The position numbers and the translations under genes are program-made. Source: Anaerolineae bacterium (GTDB lineage Bacteria > Chloroflexota > Anaerolineae > JAAYZQ01). From it: a stretch of 37,806 nt of DNA. Numbering within the stretch: the first letter of the stretch is position 1; every line of letters starts with the position of its first letter. Of this stretch, positions 31,893-37,806 are shown in pieces. A model generated the notes under the pieces. It did not search any database. It saw nothing but the letters and a program-made list of their open reading frames with translations, and was not told the origin of the DNA. The stretch spans positions 1-37,806 of the forward strand of contig JAFGOG010000254.1 of assembly GCA_016926595.1 (NCBI GenBank), read 5' to 3'.

Positions 31893-33082
31893 GAGCTGAT
31901 AACCCAACCTTACAAGGGGCGATCGTGGCCCTGCAAGCTGGCCAGAAGGCCGAGGCCCGCCGCCTGCTCGAGGGTCTGGTCCAGGCCGACCCGCTCCACG
32001 AGCAGGCCTGGCTGCACCTGGCCGAGACGGTGGACAGCGAGGCCGAACAACGCCGCTGCCTGGTCTGCGCCCTGGCGATCAACCCGGGCAACGCAGCGGC
32101 CCGCGCGCAGCTCAACGCGCTCGACCATGGTACCGCCAGGTACCCCGGCGCCTCGCCGCACGGCGCCGGCAGGCACAGCGGTACCGGGTACCGGGATGCC
32201 AAATACCCCGGCGCCTTCAGGTACCCTGGTGCCTTCAGGTACCGCGGCGCCAACCCCCAGCCCCCCGCCCCTCGCCCCAGCCTCCAGCCCCCAGCCCCCA
32301 GCCCCTGTCTTGTCGCCTTCCTGGACGCCTACCCCTTCCCCCTGGCCCTGTTCTATTTCGTGGCCCTCACCGGGATCGAGCTGCTGACCCTGGTGTTCAG
32401 CCCCAACGCCGGGCTGTGGGCCAACGGGCTGCTGCTGGTCGTGCTGATCGCCCACGGCGCGCTGGTCTGGCGGCGCCCCTTTTACAAGCTCATCCTCAGC
32501 CTGTGCATCGTGCCCCTGGTGCGGCTGGTCAGCCTCTCCCTGCCGCTGGCCGGCGTGCCGCAGGTCTACTGGTACCTGGCCACCAGCGTGCCCCTGCTGC
32601 TGGCGGCGGCCCTGTTCGCCCGCCTGGCCGGCTTTTCGGCAACCGCGGTCGGCCTCACCCTCAACCGCCTGCCCGTGCAGATCCTGGTCGGGTTCAGCGG
32701 GCTGCTGTTTGGCTACCTGGAGTACCTGCTGCTCAAGCCGGCGTCGATCGCCACCGGGCCAGGTTGGGGCCCCCTCCTCGCCGCCGCGCTGATCCTGCTG
32801 GTCTGCACCGGTTTTACCGAAGAGCTGGTCTTTCGCGGGGTCATGCAGCGCGCCGCGAGCGAGTCACTGGGCCGGCCCATGGACCTGCTGTACGTGTCGG
32901 CGATCTTTGCCGTGCTGCACATGGGCCACGCCTCGTGGCTCGACATCCCCTTTGTGTTCGTGGTGGCCCTGTTTTTCGCCTGGGTGGTGGCCAAAACGCG
33001 CTCGATCCTGGGCGTGTCCCTGGCCCACGGGCTGACCAACATCGTGCTGTTCCTGGTGATGCCGCTGATCGTGGGAAGATAA
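31883..33082 (+). CDS. TPR-like domain fused to CPBP (CAAX/Abi) membrane protease
   Basis: The 399-residue protein starts with a helical repeat (GAIVALQAGQKAEARRLLEG, QADPLHEQAWLHLAE, ALAINPGNAAARAQL; residues 10-80), a low-complexity linker (about 81-141), then about eight membrane helices. The CPBP motifs are EELVFR (313-318), FAVLH (342-346) and HGLTN (382-386), so the glutamate and histidine active-site residues are present. Such intramembrane proteases cleave prenylated or other membrane proteins, or act in bacteriocin immunity. In the +1 frame the linker reads PGTPAPRRTAPAGTAVP and TPAPSGTLVPSGTAAPTPSP, the more usual Pro-Thr-Ala style, so it may have been frameshifted twice. It starts 10 bp before the DUF1616 stop. 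Confidence 0.9.
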   Translation: MALRADNPTLQGAIVALQAGQKAEARRLLEGLVQADPLHEQAWLHLAETVDSEAEQRRCLVCALAINPGNAAARAQLNALDHGTARYPGASPHGAGRHSGTGYRDAKYPGAFRYPGAFRYRGANPQPPAPRPSLQPPAPSPCLVAFLDAYPFPLALFYFVALTGIELLTLVFSPNAGLWANGLLLVVLIAHGALVWRRPFYKLILSLCIVPLVRLVSLSLPLAGVPQVYWYLATSVPLLLAAALFARLAGFSATAVGLTLNRLPVQILVGFSGLLFGYLEYLLLKPASIATGPGWGPLLAAALILLVCTGFTEELVFRGVMQRAASESLGRPMDLLYVSAIFAVLHMGHASWLDIPFVFVVALFFAWVVAKTRSILGVSLAHGLTNIVLFLVMPLIVGR

Positions 33083-33087
33083 GAGCT

Positions 33088-33130
33088 ACACAGAGATTCA
33101 CCGAGAGAAGAGAGAGGAAGAAAAGAGAGA
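33088..33130. repeat. ACACAGAG-type purine-rich dispersed repeat, copy 2
   Basis: ACACAGAGATTCACCGAGAG is followed by a run of GAGA and GAAAA words. It starts 5 bp after the stop of the CPBP gene. Related to copies at 31818 and 35664. Confidence 0.7.
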
Positions 33131-33131
33131 A

Positions 33132-33177
33132 CTGTAACCAAACTGTAACCAAGCCCCTTTACCCACCATGTTAGAAT
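33132..33177 (+). promoter_or_regulatory. PHO-box-like 11-bp direct repeat with downstream -10 element
   Basis: CTGTAACCAAA (33132-33142) and CTGTAACCAAG (33143-33153) form a direct repeat with exact 11-bp period, the spacing of PhoB/PhoP half-sites (E. coli half-site CTGTCAT). A -10-like TAGAAT lies at 33172-33177, 18 bp further. It precedes the LCP-like gene, whose start is 240 bp downstream. The regulator is unknown; the site could equally be another tandem-binding response regulator. Confidence 0.5.
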
Positions 33178-33186
33178 AGAAGTGGT

Positions 33187-33400
33187 TCTCTTAGTGTCCT
33201 TTGTGCCTTTGTGTGAGACTCTTGGCGTTCTTTGCGCCTTTGTGTGAGACTCTTGGCGTTCTTTGCGCCTTTGTGTGAGACTCTTGGCGTTCTTTGCGCC
33301 TTTGCGTGAGACTCTTGGCGTTCTTTGCGCCTTTGTGTGAGACTCTTGGCGTTCTTTGCGCCTTTGCGGTGATCTTCTTGGCGTTCTTTGCGGTGATCTT
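33187..33400. repeat. 31-bp tandem repeat array, about seven copies
   Basis: The unit CTTGGCGTTCTTTGCGCC followed by TTTGTGTGAGACT is repeated with starts at 33221, 33252, 33283, 33314 and 33345 (exact 31-bp period), preceded by a diverged unit at 33190 and followed by a shortened one at 33377. Each unit has a GGCG/CGCC stem around TTCTTTG. A minus-strand frame through it reads repeats such as AKNAKSLTQRRKERQ and is a repeat artefact. The reverse complement matches the words at 2484-2505 and 3103-3134. It forms most of the 5' leader of the LCP-like gene. Confidence 0.92.
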
Positions 33401-33416
33401 TAGAGGGAGTGCGAAC

Positions 33417-34508
33417 ATGAAAACGTCGACCGTCGTCATCATCATTGCCGTTGTCGCGTTGATCGCCATCGTGGGGGTCGGCGCGCTGGTGCTGTTCAGG
33501 GTGCCGCTGGGGCGGGCGCTGGACATTGTCGTGCCGGACAAGGCAGCCGACGCCGCCGCCACAGCCACCGCCGCGGCGTATGTCGTCCCGCTGGTGACCG
33601 CTACGCCCACGGCTGTCCCGCCTACAGCGACGGCCGTCCCGCCCACAGCCACACCCGTCCCGCCCACGGCTACGCCCGAGCCCACGGCCACGCCCGAGCC
33701 GGCCGCGGTCTGCGGCCAGCAGGGCCGCATGACCATCCTGCTGCTGGGGGAGAACATGCTGCAGGCGCCGCTGCGCGGCGCCGACGCGCCGCACCTGGTC
33801 CAGATCGACTTTTCCAACCAGACCGTGCGCATGCTGGGCCTGCCGCCGGACCTGTGGCTGGAGACGCCGCACCTGCCCCAGGTCAAGGCCGACACGCTGA
33901 CGGCGATCTATGACCGGGCCAAGCCGCTCCAGGAAGGCAGCGAGCGGGCCAAGATGGCCTACGCCGCGAGCGCGGTGGCCCAGGCGCTGGCCGACAACTT
34001 TGGCCTGGCGCCCGACCACTATCTGAGCCTCAGCCAAAAGGTCTTTACCGACATGATCGACACCATGGGCGGGATCGAGATCGAGCTGCCCAAGCCGGTC
34101 GACGGGCGGCCCTACGGCTATCCCTATTTCCCGGCGGGGAAACAGCGGTTGGGCGGCGAGGCGGCGCTCGATTATATGCGCATTGGCCTGGCGGTGGACA
34201 GGGGCGCCACGGATGAGTGGGAGTGGCTCCAACCGCAGGACCAGGTGCTGCAGGCGCTGTACGACCAGCTCAGCGACCCCAAGATGCTGCTCAAACTGCC
34301 CGCGCTGGGCTGGCGCTTCCACCAGGACGTGGTCACCGACCTGACCCTCGAGCAGATCCTGTCGCTGGTGTGCCTGGTGCAGACGGAAGGGGTGACCGTC
34401 GAGCGGCTGACCTTCGACGCCGGGCTGGTCACGGCGACCAAGGACGACGTGCTGGTGCCGCAGGTCGAACAGCTAAGCGCATTCCTGGCGGACACGTTTG
34501 GCGAGTAG
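33417..34508 (+). CDS. LytR-CpsA-Psr (LCP)-like protein with degenerate active site
   Basis: ATG 33417 (TAGAGGGAG upstream) gives 363 residues. One N-terminal helix (5-27) is followed by a Pro/Thr-rich stalk (TATPTAVPPTATAVPPTATP, 61-80, continuing to 96) and a domain with LCP landmarks: MLGLPPDLWL (139-148), VKADTLTAIYDRAK, DHYLSLSQKVFTDMIDTMGGIEIELP (200-225) and LGGEAALDYMRIG. LCP enzymes transfer lipid-linked glycans to peptidoglycan or proteins outside the cell. The usual SIPRD arginine is Pro144 here, and the usual D-x-x-R-x-x-RQ is DEWEWLQPQDQ without arginines; R255 is kept. It may bind rather than transfer. The earlier in-frame extension to 33294 lies in the repeat array and is rejected. 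Confidence 0.88.
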   Translation: MKTSTVVIIIAVVALIAIVGVGALVLFRVPLGRALDIVVPDKAADAAATATAAAYVVPLVTATPTAVPPTATAVPPTATPVPPTATPEPTATPEPAAVCGQQGRMTILLLGENMLQAPLRGADAPHLVQIDFSNQTVRMLGLPPDLWLETPHLPQVKADTLTAIYDRAKPLQEGSERAKMAYAASAVAQALADNFGLAPDHYLSLSQKVFTDMIDTMGGIEIELPKPVDGRPYGYPYFPAGKQRLGGEAALDYMRIGLAVDRGATDEWEWLQPQDQVLQALYDQLSDPKMLLKLPALGWRFHQDVVTDLTLEQILSLVCLVQTEGVTVERLTFDAGLVTATKDDVLVPQVEQLSAFLADTFGE

Positions 34509-34566
34509 ACCGGCGATGCGCCGGGTGAGGCCGGCGGCGCGCCGGGCCGTCATGAGATGACACGAT

Positions 34567-34600
34567 AAAAGGCGATGGAGCGTCTACTCCATCGCCTTTT
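34567..34600. terminator. Strong bidirectional intrinsic terminator
   Basis: AAAAGGCGATGGAG (34567-34580) and CTCCATCGCCTTTT (34587-34600) form a 14-bp perfect stem with a 6-nt loop. A T-tract follows on both strands. It separates the convergent LCP-like gene (ends 34508) and the minus-strand small gene (ends 34720). Downstream, at 34623-34640, a GGGCGCGAGGCCCGCCCC word resembles a dispersed GC-rich repeat. Confidence 0.9.
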
Positions 34601-34719
34601 GTTGTAGAAGGATGTTTTGCACGGGCGCGAGGCCCGCCCCTACGCGAGCGAGGACATGGCGCAGAGAGTCCCCTTCCCCTGGACAACGAGATGGCTCACT
34701 CTGCCCCGGCCCCGGTCGC

Positions 34720-34959
34720 CTACTTGAGCGCCTGCACGACCTTGACCACCACGATAAAGGCAAAGACCACCAGCAAGGGCACGATGCCAATGTTCAGCAC
34801 GCGGCCCAAGGCGCGGGCGGCGCGCTCCCTGGAGGCGGTGGTCAGCTCTTTTTGGATCAACAGGACGAGCAGGGTGATGATCGCGGCGAGGGCCAGCGAC
34901 CCGGCGAGCGACAACGTCGTCACCGTAGAGATGGTAGTGGTTGTGACTGTCGAGACCAC
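34720..34959 (-). CDS. Small membrane protein, two predicted helices
   Basis: The 79-residue protein starts with GTG (an in-frame TGA lies two codons earlier, so no longer start exists). Two hydrophobic segments (about 14-36 and 57-75) flank a basic loop KELTTASRERAARALGR, an inside loop by the positive-inside rule. I do not recognise a family. A very good promoter lies at 35005-35033, and the gene ends against a terminator, so it is probably real and expressed alone. A GGGGAAAG sequence sits upstream of the start. Confidence 0.75.
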   Translation of the reverse strand: MVSTVTTTTISTVTTLSLAGSLALAAIITLLVLLIQKELTTASRERAARALGRVLNIGIVPLLVVFAFIVVVKVVQALK

Positions 34960-35004
34960 GGCGATTCACTTTCTTTCCCCGATGCCACTTACTGGCACAC
35001 TCTT

Positions 35005-35033
35005 ATTATAGCACAGAGACGGCCTGGGTACAA
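35005..35033 (-). promoter_or_regulatory. Sigma-70-type promoter for the small membrane protein
   Basis: On the minus strand TTGTAC (35028-35033) and TATAAT (35005-35010) are spaced 17 bp. The predicted start is about 40 bp before the GTG at 34959. Confidence 0.75.
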
Positions 35034-35091
35034 CTGGCCGATGCCCAAAAAGCGTTTCAGTTTCGCAACCGTTTTGTAATGCACCCTCGTC

Positions 35092-35226
35092 CGTCGTTGC
35101 GAGGCATACGCCCTTTGCGTGCCGTGGCAACCCCCAAGCTCGCGGCGAATGAGATGCAAGCTCGGTGCCCGTTGACCAGTTGGGGATTGCTTCACCGCGC
35201 AAAAAGCGCGCGGTTCGCAATGACAG
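35092..35226. repeat. MITE-like element with CGTTGCGAGG / TCGCAATGACA ends, copy 1
   Basis: The ends CGTCGTTGCGAGG and GGTTCGCAATGACAGG are imperfect inverted repeats. The core has AACCCCCAAGCTCGCGG and CAGTTGGGGATTGCTTC. A related element with the same ends and the same TTGGGGATTGC core lies at 36235-36374. Together with the promoters on either side, this is all that fills the space from 34960 to 35329; no gene is visible. Confidence 0.75.
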
Positions 35227-35238
35227 GTGTTGTTGGGC

Positions 35239-35267
35239 TTGACAAAGCAGCCATTCTCGTGGATAAT
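35239..35267 (+). promoter_or_regulatory. Sigma-70-type promoter for the Rieske gene
   Basis: A perfect TTGACA (35239-35244) and GATAAT (35262-35267) are spaced exactly 17 bp. The predicted start near 35274 leaves a leader of about 55 nt before ATG 35330. Confidence 0.8.
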
Positions 35268-35329
35268 GGCCCGCAGCATCACACAACCAGGAACCGTTCC
35301 CAAACAAGAACCCAATCAGGAGGCACAAG

Positions 35330-35656
35330 ATGATCGAGTATATCCAGGTAGCCACCAAAGACGAGATCCCCATGGGCACGATGCGTTCGGCCTGGGCCGG
35401 CGGGCGGCGGGTGCTGGTCTATAACGTCCAGGGCGAGTACTATTGCACCGACGAGCAGTGCACCCACCGCGAGTGTTCGCTGGAAAAAGGGCAGTTTGTG
35501 GGCCAGGTGGTCAGTTGTCCCTGCCACTGGGCGCGTTTCGACGTCACCACCGGCGAGGTGTTGAGCCCGCCGGCGGTCATCCCCCTGCCGACCCACCCGG
35601 TCAAGATCGAGGGCAACCGCATCCTGGTCGGGGTCGATACCAGCGACATTGTGTAA
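35330..35656 (+). CDS. Rieske [2Fe-2S] ferredoxin
   Basis: The 108-residue soluble protein starts at ATG after AGGAGGCACAAG. The cluster motif is C44-T-H46, then C63-P-C-H66, that is CxH-x16-CxxH, with residues GQFVGQVVSCPCHWARFD typical of dioxygenase-type ferredoxins (BphF/NirD-like size). It binds one [2Fe-2S] cluster with two Cys and two His ligands and shuttles one electron in the cytoplasm. No reductase or oxygenase gene is next to it. It has its own promoter; a repeat with a hairpin follows the stop. Confidence 0.95.
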   Translation: MIEYIQVATKDEIPMGTMRSAWAGGRRVLVYNVQGEYYCTDEQCTHRECSLEKGQFVGQVVSCPCHWARFDVTTGEVLSPPAVIPLPTHPVKIEGNRILVGVDTSDIV

Positions 35657-35663
35657 AAACCGT

Positions 35664-35747
35664 TACACAGAGCGCACAGAGGAGACACAGAGTTTCACCG
35701 AGTTACTCTGAGTTTCTCTCTTTTCCGTCTCTGTGAGACTCTGTGTC
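35664..35747. repeat. ACACAGAG-type repeat, copy 3, with long imperfect hairpin
   Basis: ACACAGAGTTTCAC (35685-35698) and GTGAGACTCTGTGT (35733-35746) pair with one mismatch; the outer G35684-C35747 pair extends the stem. The loop is 34 nt. It lies between the Rieske and peroxiredoxin genes. The purine strand matches repeats at 31818 and 33088. Confidence 0.8.
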
Positions 35748-35766
35748 CTTTCACCAGGAGGAAACG

Positions 35767-36225
35767 ATGTTACAGACGGGCCAACCCGCACCCGATTTTA
35801 CCCTGCTCGACGACACCGGCCAACCGGTGAGCCTGGCCGATTTTCGTGGCCAGCAGGTGGTGATCTATTTTTACCCCAAGGCCGATACCCCCGGCTGCAC
35901 GACCCAGGCCTGCGCCCTGCGCGACAACTGGGTGCAGATCGAGGCCGGCAGCATGACCGTGATCGGCATCAGCCCCGATCAACCCGCCGCCCTGGCCAAA
36001 TTCCGAAACAAGTACAACCTGCCCTTTATCCTGCTCTCCGACCCCGACCACCAGGTGGCGAGCATGTACGGCGCGTGGGGCGAGAAAAAGAACTATGGCA
36101 AGGTCTACGAGGGGATCATCCGCAGCCATTTTGGCGTCGACCAGGAAGGCAACTTGATCGACGTCGAGCTAAAGGTCAAGCCGGAGACGACGGCCGACCT
36201 GGCGTTGCGGCTTTTGAGCATCTAG
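35767..36225 (+). CDS. bcp: Peroxiredoxin, BCP/PrxQ type (thiol peroxidase)
   Basis: ATG 35767 (CAGGAGGAAACG upstream) gives 152 residues. The catalytic block FYPKADTPGCTTQACALRD contains peroxidatic C44 and resolving C49 at the five-residue spacing of the BCP/PrxQ group. GQPAPDFTLLDDTGQPVSL begins the fold, and SDPDHQVASMYGAWGEKKNYGK is the typical helix segment. The enzyme reduces hydroperoxides in the cytoplasm using thioredoxin. It is preceded by a repeat hairpin and followed by a mobile repeat copy. Confidence 0.95.
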   Translation: MLQTGQPAPDFTLLDDTGQPVSLADFRGQQVVIYFYPKADTPGCTTQACALRDNWVQIEAGSMTVIGISPDQPAALAKFRNKYNLPFILLSDPDHQVASMYGAWGEKKNYGKVYEGIIRSHFGVDQEGNLIDVELKVKPETTADLALRLLSI

Positions 36226-36234
36226 CTGGCGTTT

Positions 36235-36374
36235 GTCGTTGCGAGGAAAGGCAAACACGCTTGGTTTGCCTTGACGAAGCAACCTCCATGTCCGGCAGAA
36301 GGGCCAATTTGTGTCTTGATGCACAGTTGGGGATTGCGTCGCGGCGGGCAAGCACCGCCGCTCGCAATGACAGA
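36235..36374. repeat. MITE-like element with GTCGTTGCGAGG / TCGCAATGACA ends, copy 2
   Basis: The ends GTCGTTGCGAGG and CTCGCAATGACAGA match copy 1 at 35092-35226. The core includes CAGTTGGGGATTGCGTCGCG. It begins 9 bp after the peroxiredoxin stop and ends 40 bp before the next gene start. An inner hairpin, AGGCAAAC/GTTTGCCT, lies at 36249-36273. Confidence 0.75.
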
Positions 36375-36414
36375 TGCCGTGGTGGTGTGGTTCACCGCCA
36401 TGAGAGGAGGGACA

Positions 36415-36954
36415 ATGGCGCTCGACTTTCGAGGTCCAGAGCAGGTTCCGGTCGCGCTGCACGTCAACGGCCGGGACGTGGTGGTGCACATCGAACCGCG
36501 CCGCACGCTGCTCTCTGTGCTACGCGAAGAATTAGGGCTCACCGGGGCCAAGCACGGCTGCGGTCGCGGCGAATGCGGCGCGTGCACGGTGATCATCGAC
36601 GGCCAAACCGCCTACGCCTGCCTCACCCTGGCCATCGACTGCGAGGGGCGCCAGGTGCGCACCGTCGAGAGCCTGAGCCAGGGCGAGCAGCTGCATCCCG
36701 TGCAGCAGGCGTTTGTCGAAAACGACGGCTACCAGTGCGGGTTCTGCACCTCCGGCCAGGTGATGTCGGCGGTCGCGCTGCTGGAAGGGAACCCACATCC
36801 CACCCCGCAGGAGGTGCAGCGCGAGATGGCCGGCAACCTGTGCCGCTGCGGCGCCTACCCCAACATCCTGGCCTCGGTGCTGGCGGCCGCGGAGGGACAA
36901 GACGCCGCGCAGGTGTCGTCTGCGACTCAGGGAGGCCGCGATGCCGACGATTAA
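36415..36954 (+). CDS. Molybdenum hydroxylase small subunit, two [2Fe-2S] (CoxS/XdhC-type)
   Basis: ATG 36415 (AGAGGAGGGAC upstream) gives 179 residues; a slightly earlier ATG at 36400 is possible. The first cluster motif is C49, C54, C57 and C69 (GCGRGECGACTVI, then AYACL), plant-ferredoxin type. The second is C108, C111, C143 and C145 (QCGFC, then NLCRC). This is the electron-transfer subunit of the xanthine dehydrogenase/CO dehydrogenase/aldehyde oxidoreductase family. The large-subunit gene starts 14 bp before its stop. A CoxM-type FAD subunit is not seen here and may lie outside. Confidence 0.96.
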   Translation: MALDFRGPEQVPVALHVNGRDVVVHIEPRRTLLSVLREELGLTGAKHGCGRGECGACTVIIDGQTAYACLTLAIDCEGRQVRTVESLSQGEQLHPVQQAFVENDGYQCGFCTSGQVMSAVALLEGNPHPTPQEVQREMAGNLCRCGAYPNILASVLAAAEGQDAAQVSSATQGGRDADD

Positions 36955-37806
36955 AAAGACCAAGGTCGAGTTCGAAGGACGCATCGAGGAACGGGAGGCG
37001 ATCGTCGAGCCACAACACGTCCAGCCATGGGCCCAGGACGCCGGCCTGAACGCCGTTGGCCGGCCCACGCCCCGCGTCGACGGCGTCGCCCGCGTCACCG
37101 GGCAGGCGCGCTACACCCACGACCTGCAGCTGCCGGGCATGCTGATCGGCAGGTTCCTGCGCTCGCCGCACCCCCACGCCCGCCTGGTCGGCATCGACAG
37201 CCGCCGGGCCGAGGCGCTGCCCGGGGTGTGGCTGGTCTGGCACATCGACCAGCCGCCGCCGGTGACCCACCTGGAGGGGCGCGCAGTCTTTGATCGCGAG
37301 CTGGCCTACCCGGGCGCCGAAGTGGCCTTCCTCGTCGCCCAGGACGAGCGGACAGCCGAGGACGCGCTGGGCCTGATCGAGGTCGACTACGAGCCCTTGC
37401 CCTTTGTCCACGACCTGGCTACGGCTACCGCGCCGGACGCCCCGCCGGCCATAGACGGCATGGCGGCGGGCAACGTGATCAACCCCGAGGGCCAGGTCTA
37501 CCGGCGCGGCGACATGCAGGCCGGCGAAGAAGAGGCCGACGTGACCGTCGACCTCACCTTTACCACGCCGATCGCGGCCCACTGCTGCCTGGAGACGCAC
37601 GGCAGCGTCGTGCAGTGGGAGGGCGATCAGGTCACCCTCTGGCACTCGACGCAGGGCGTGCACGGCGCGCGCAGCAGCCTGGCCCAGGCGCTGGGTATCC
37701 CGCAAGACCGGGTGCGGGTGATCTGCAACTATGTCGGCGGGGCCTTTGGCTCCAAGTGGGGCGCGGAACCGTTCACGCTGCTGGCCGCCCTGGCCGCGCG
37801 CCAGAC
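36941..37806 (+). CDS. Molybdenum hydroxylase large subunit, molybdopterin-binding (CoxL/XdhA-type), partial
   Basis: ATG 36941 (GGGAGG upstream) opens a frame of at least 288 codons that leaves the window at 37806. It reads VGRPTPRVDGVARVTGQARYT with the family start motif, GMLIGRFLRSPHPHARL, LPGVWLV, VAFLVAQDERTAEDALGLI, the first conserved block ETHGSVVQWE and TQGVHGARSSLAQALG, then VGGAFGSKWG at the edge. The VGGAFG(S/C)K loop contacts the molybdenum cofactor. The substrate-determining part is outside the window, so xanthine, CO, nicotinate or aldehyde specificity stays open. It overlaps the small-subunit gene. Confidence 0.96.
   Translation, partial: MPTIKKTKVEFEGRIEEREAIVEPQHVQPWAQDAGLNAVGRPTPRVDGVARVTGQARYTHDLQLPGMLIGRFLRSPHPHARLVGIDSRRAEALPGVWLVWHIDQPPPVTHLEGRAVFDRELAYPGAEVAFLVAQDERTAEDALGLIEVDYEPLPFVHDLATATAPDAPPAIDGMAAGNVINPEGQVYRRGDMQAGEEEADVTVDLTFTTPIAAHCCLETHGSVVQWEGDQVTLWHSTQGVHGARSSLAQALGIPQDRVRVICNYVGGAFGSKWGAEPFTLLAALAARQ

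Noticed and set aside
33187..33400. CRISPR array of 31-bp repeats
   Set aside because: Units are head to tail with no variable spacers between them.
33171..34322. A 383-residue minus-strand frame rich in AKNAKSLTQRRKERQ repeats
   Set aside because: It is a repeat-array artefact opposite the LCP-like gene; no family match and no start signal.
34640..34969. A minus-strand frame of 109 residues overlapping the small membrane protein
   Set aside because: It is in another frame of the same DNA and lacks hydrophobic segments; the membrane protein has clear helices.

Overview
This window looks like chromosomal DNA of a GC-rich bacterium. My best guess is the phylum Chloroflexota (Anaerolineae or Caldilineae type). 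That guess rests on the VPPTAT-rich linker of a LytR-CpsA-Psr-like protein, a TPR-CPBP protease fusion, a DUF1616 protein, a geranylgeranyl-reductase-family enzyme, and many low-complexity intergenic repeats (CGCCAAGAACGCAAAGAA-like and ACACAGAG-like words). No single marker proves the lineage. Every assignment comes from reading motifs; no database search was possible.

Layout. 1-2.4 kb: tandem repeats, a dihydrodipicolinate-synthase-family gene on the minus strand, a tRNA-Thr(CGT) transcribed away from it, an RmlC-like cupin epimerase and a small flavodoxin-like protein. 2.4-3.2 kb: a repeat-rich scar holding a small antitoxin-like gene and a broken PIN-domain toxin. 3.2-30.9 kb: a long plus-strand locus for a cell-surface polysaccharide or glycan. 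It has eight glycosyltransferase-type genes or domains of family GT2 or GT-C, four GT4 glycosyltransferases, two NodB deacetylase domains (one fused to a GT2 domain), three clear or probable SAM methyltransferases plus a degenerate one, an alpha/alpha-toroid-like protein, two alkaline-phosphatase-superfamily enzymes, a Wzx-type flippase, a geranylgeranyl-reductase-family flavoprotein beside a polyprenyl-phosphate glycosyltransferase-like gene, a surface protein rich in Asp-x-Asp calcium-type loops, and a large multi-spanning membrane protein. 31-34.5 kb: an envelope module of DUF1616 protein, CPBP protease and degenerate LCP protein, ended by a strong terminator. 34.7-37.8 kb: housekeeping and redox genes, namely a small membrane protein on the minus strand, a Rieske ferredoxin, a BCP peroxiredoxin, and the small and large subunits of a xanthine/CO-dehydrogenase-type molybdenum hydroxylase. 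The large subunit runs off the right edge.

How the genes may work together (inference). GT2 and GT4 enzymes would build an oligosaccharide on a polyprenyl carrier on the inner face of the membrane. Methyltransferases, deacetylases and the RmlC-like enzyme would modify sugars, and the flippase would export the unit. The two phosphatase-superfamily enzymes are candidates for adding or removing phospho-groups. The GT-C-like protein may polymerise or transfer the glycan outside, and the LCP-like protein may attach or bind it at the wall. No initiating sugar-phosphate transferase (WcaJ/WecA type), Wzz or Wza is visible, so part of the pathway must lie elsewhere.

Most striking features: (1) two adjacent phosphatase-superfamily genes, one with Thr where true sulfatases have Cys/Ser, in an operon with a flippase; (2) an LCP-like protein lacking most catalytic arginines, with a leader made of a 31-bp tandem repeat array and preceded by a PHO-box-like 11-bp direct repeat; (3) a 14-bp perfect inverted repeat closing a 95-nt segment just after a -10 element, a candidate structured RNA; (4) several dispersed repeat families that shape gene ends and starts.
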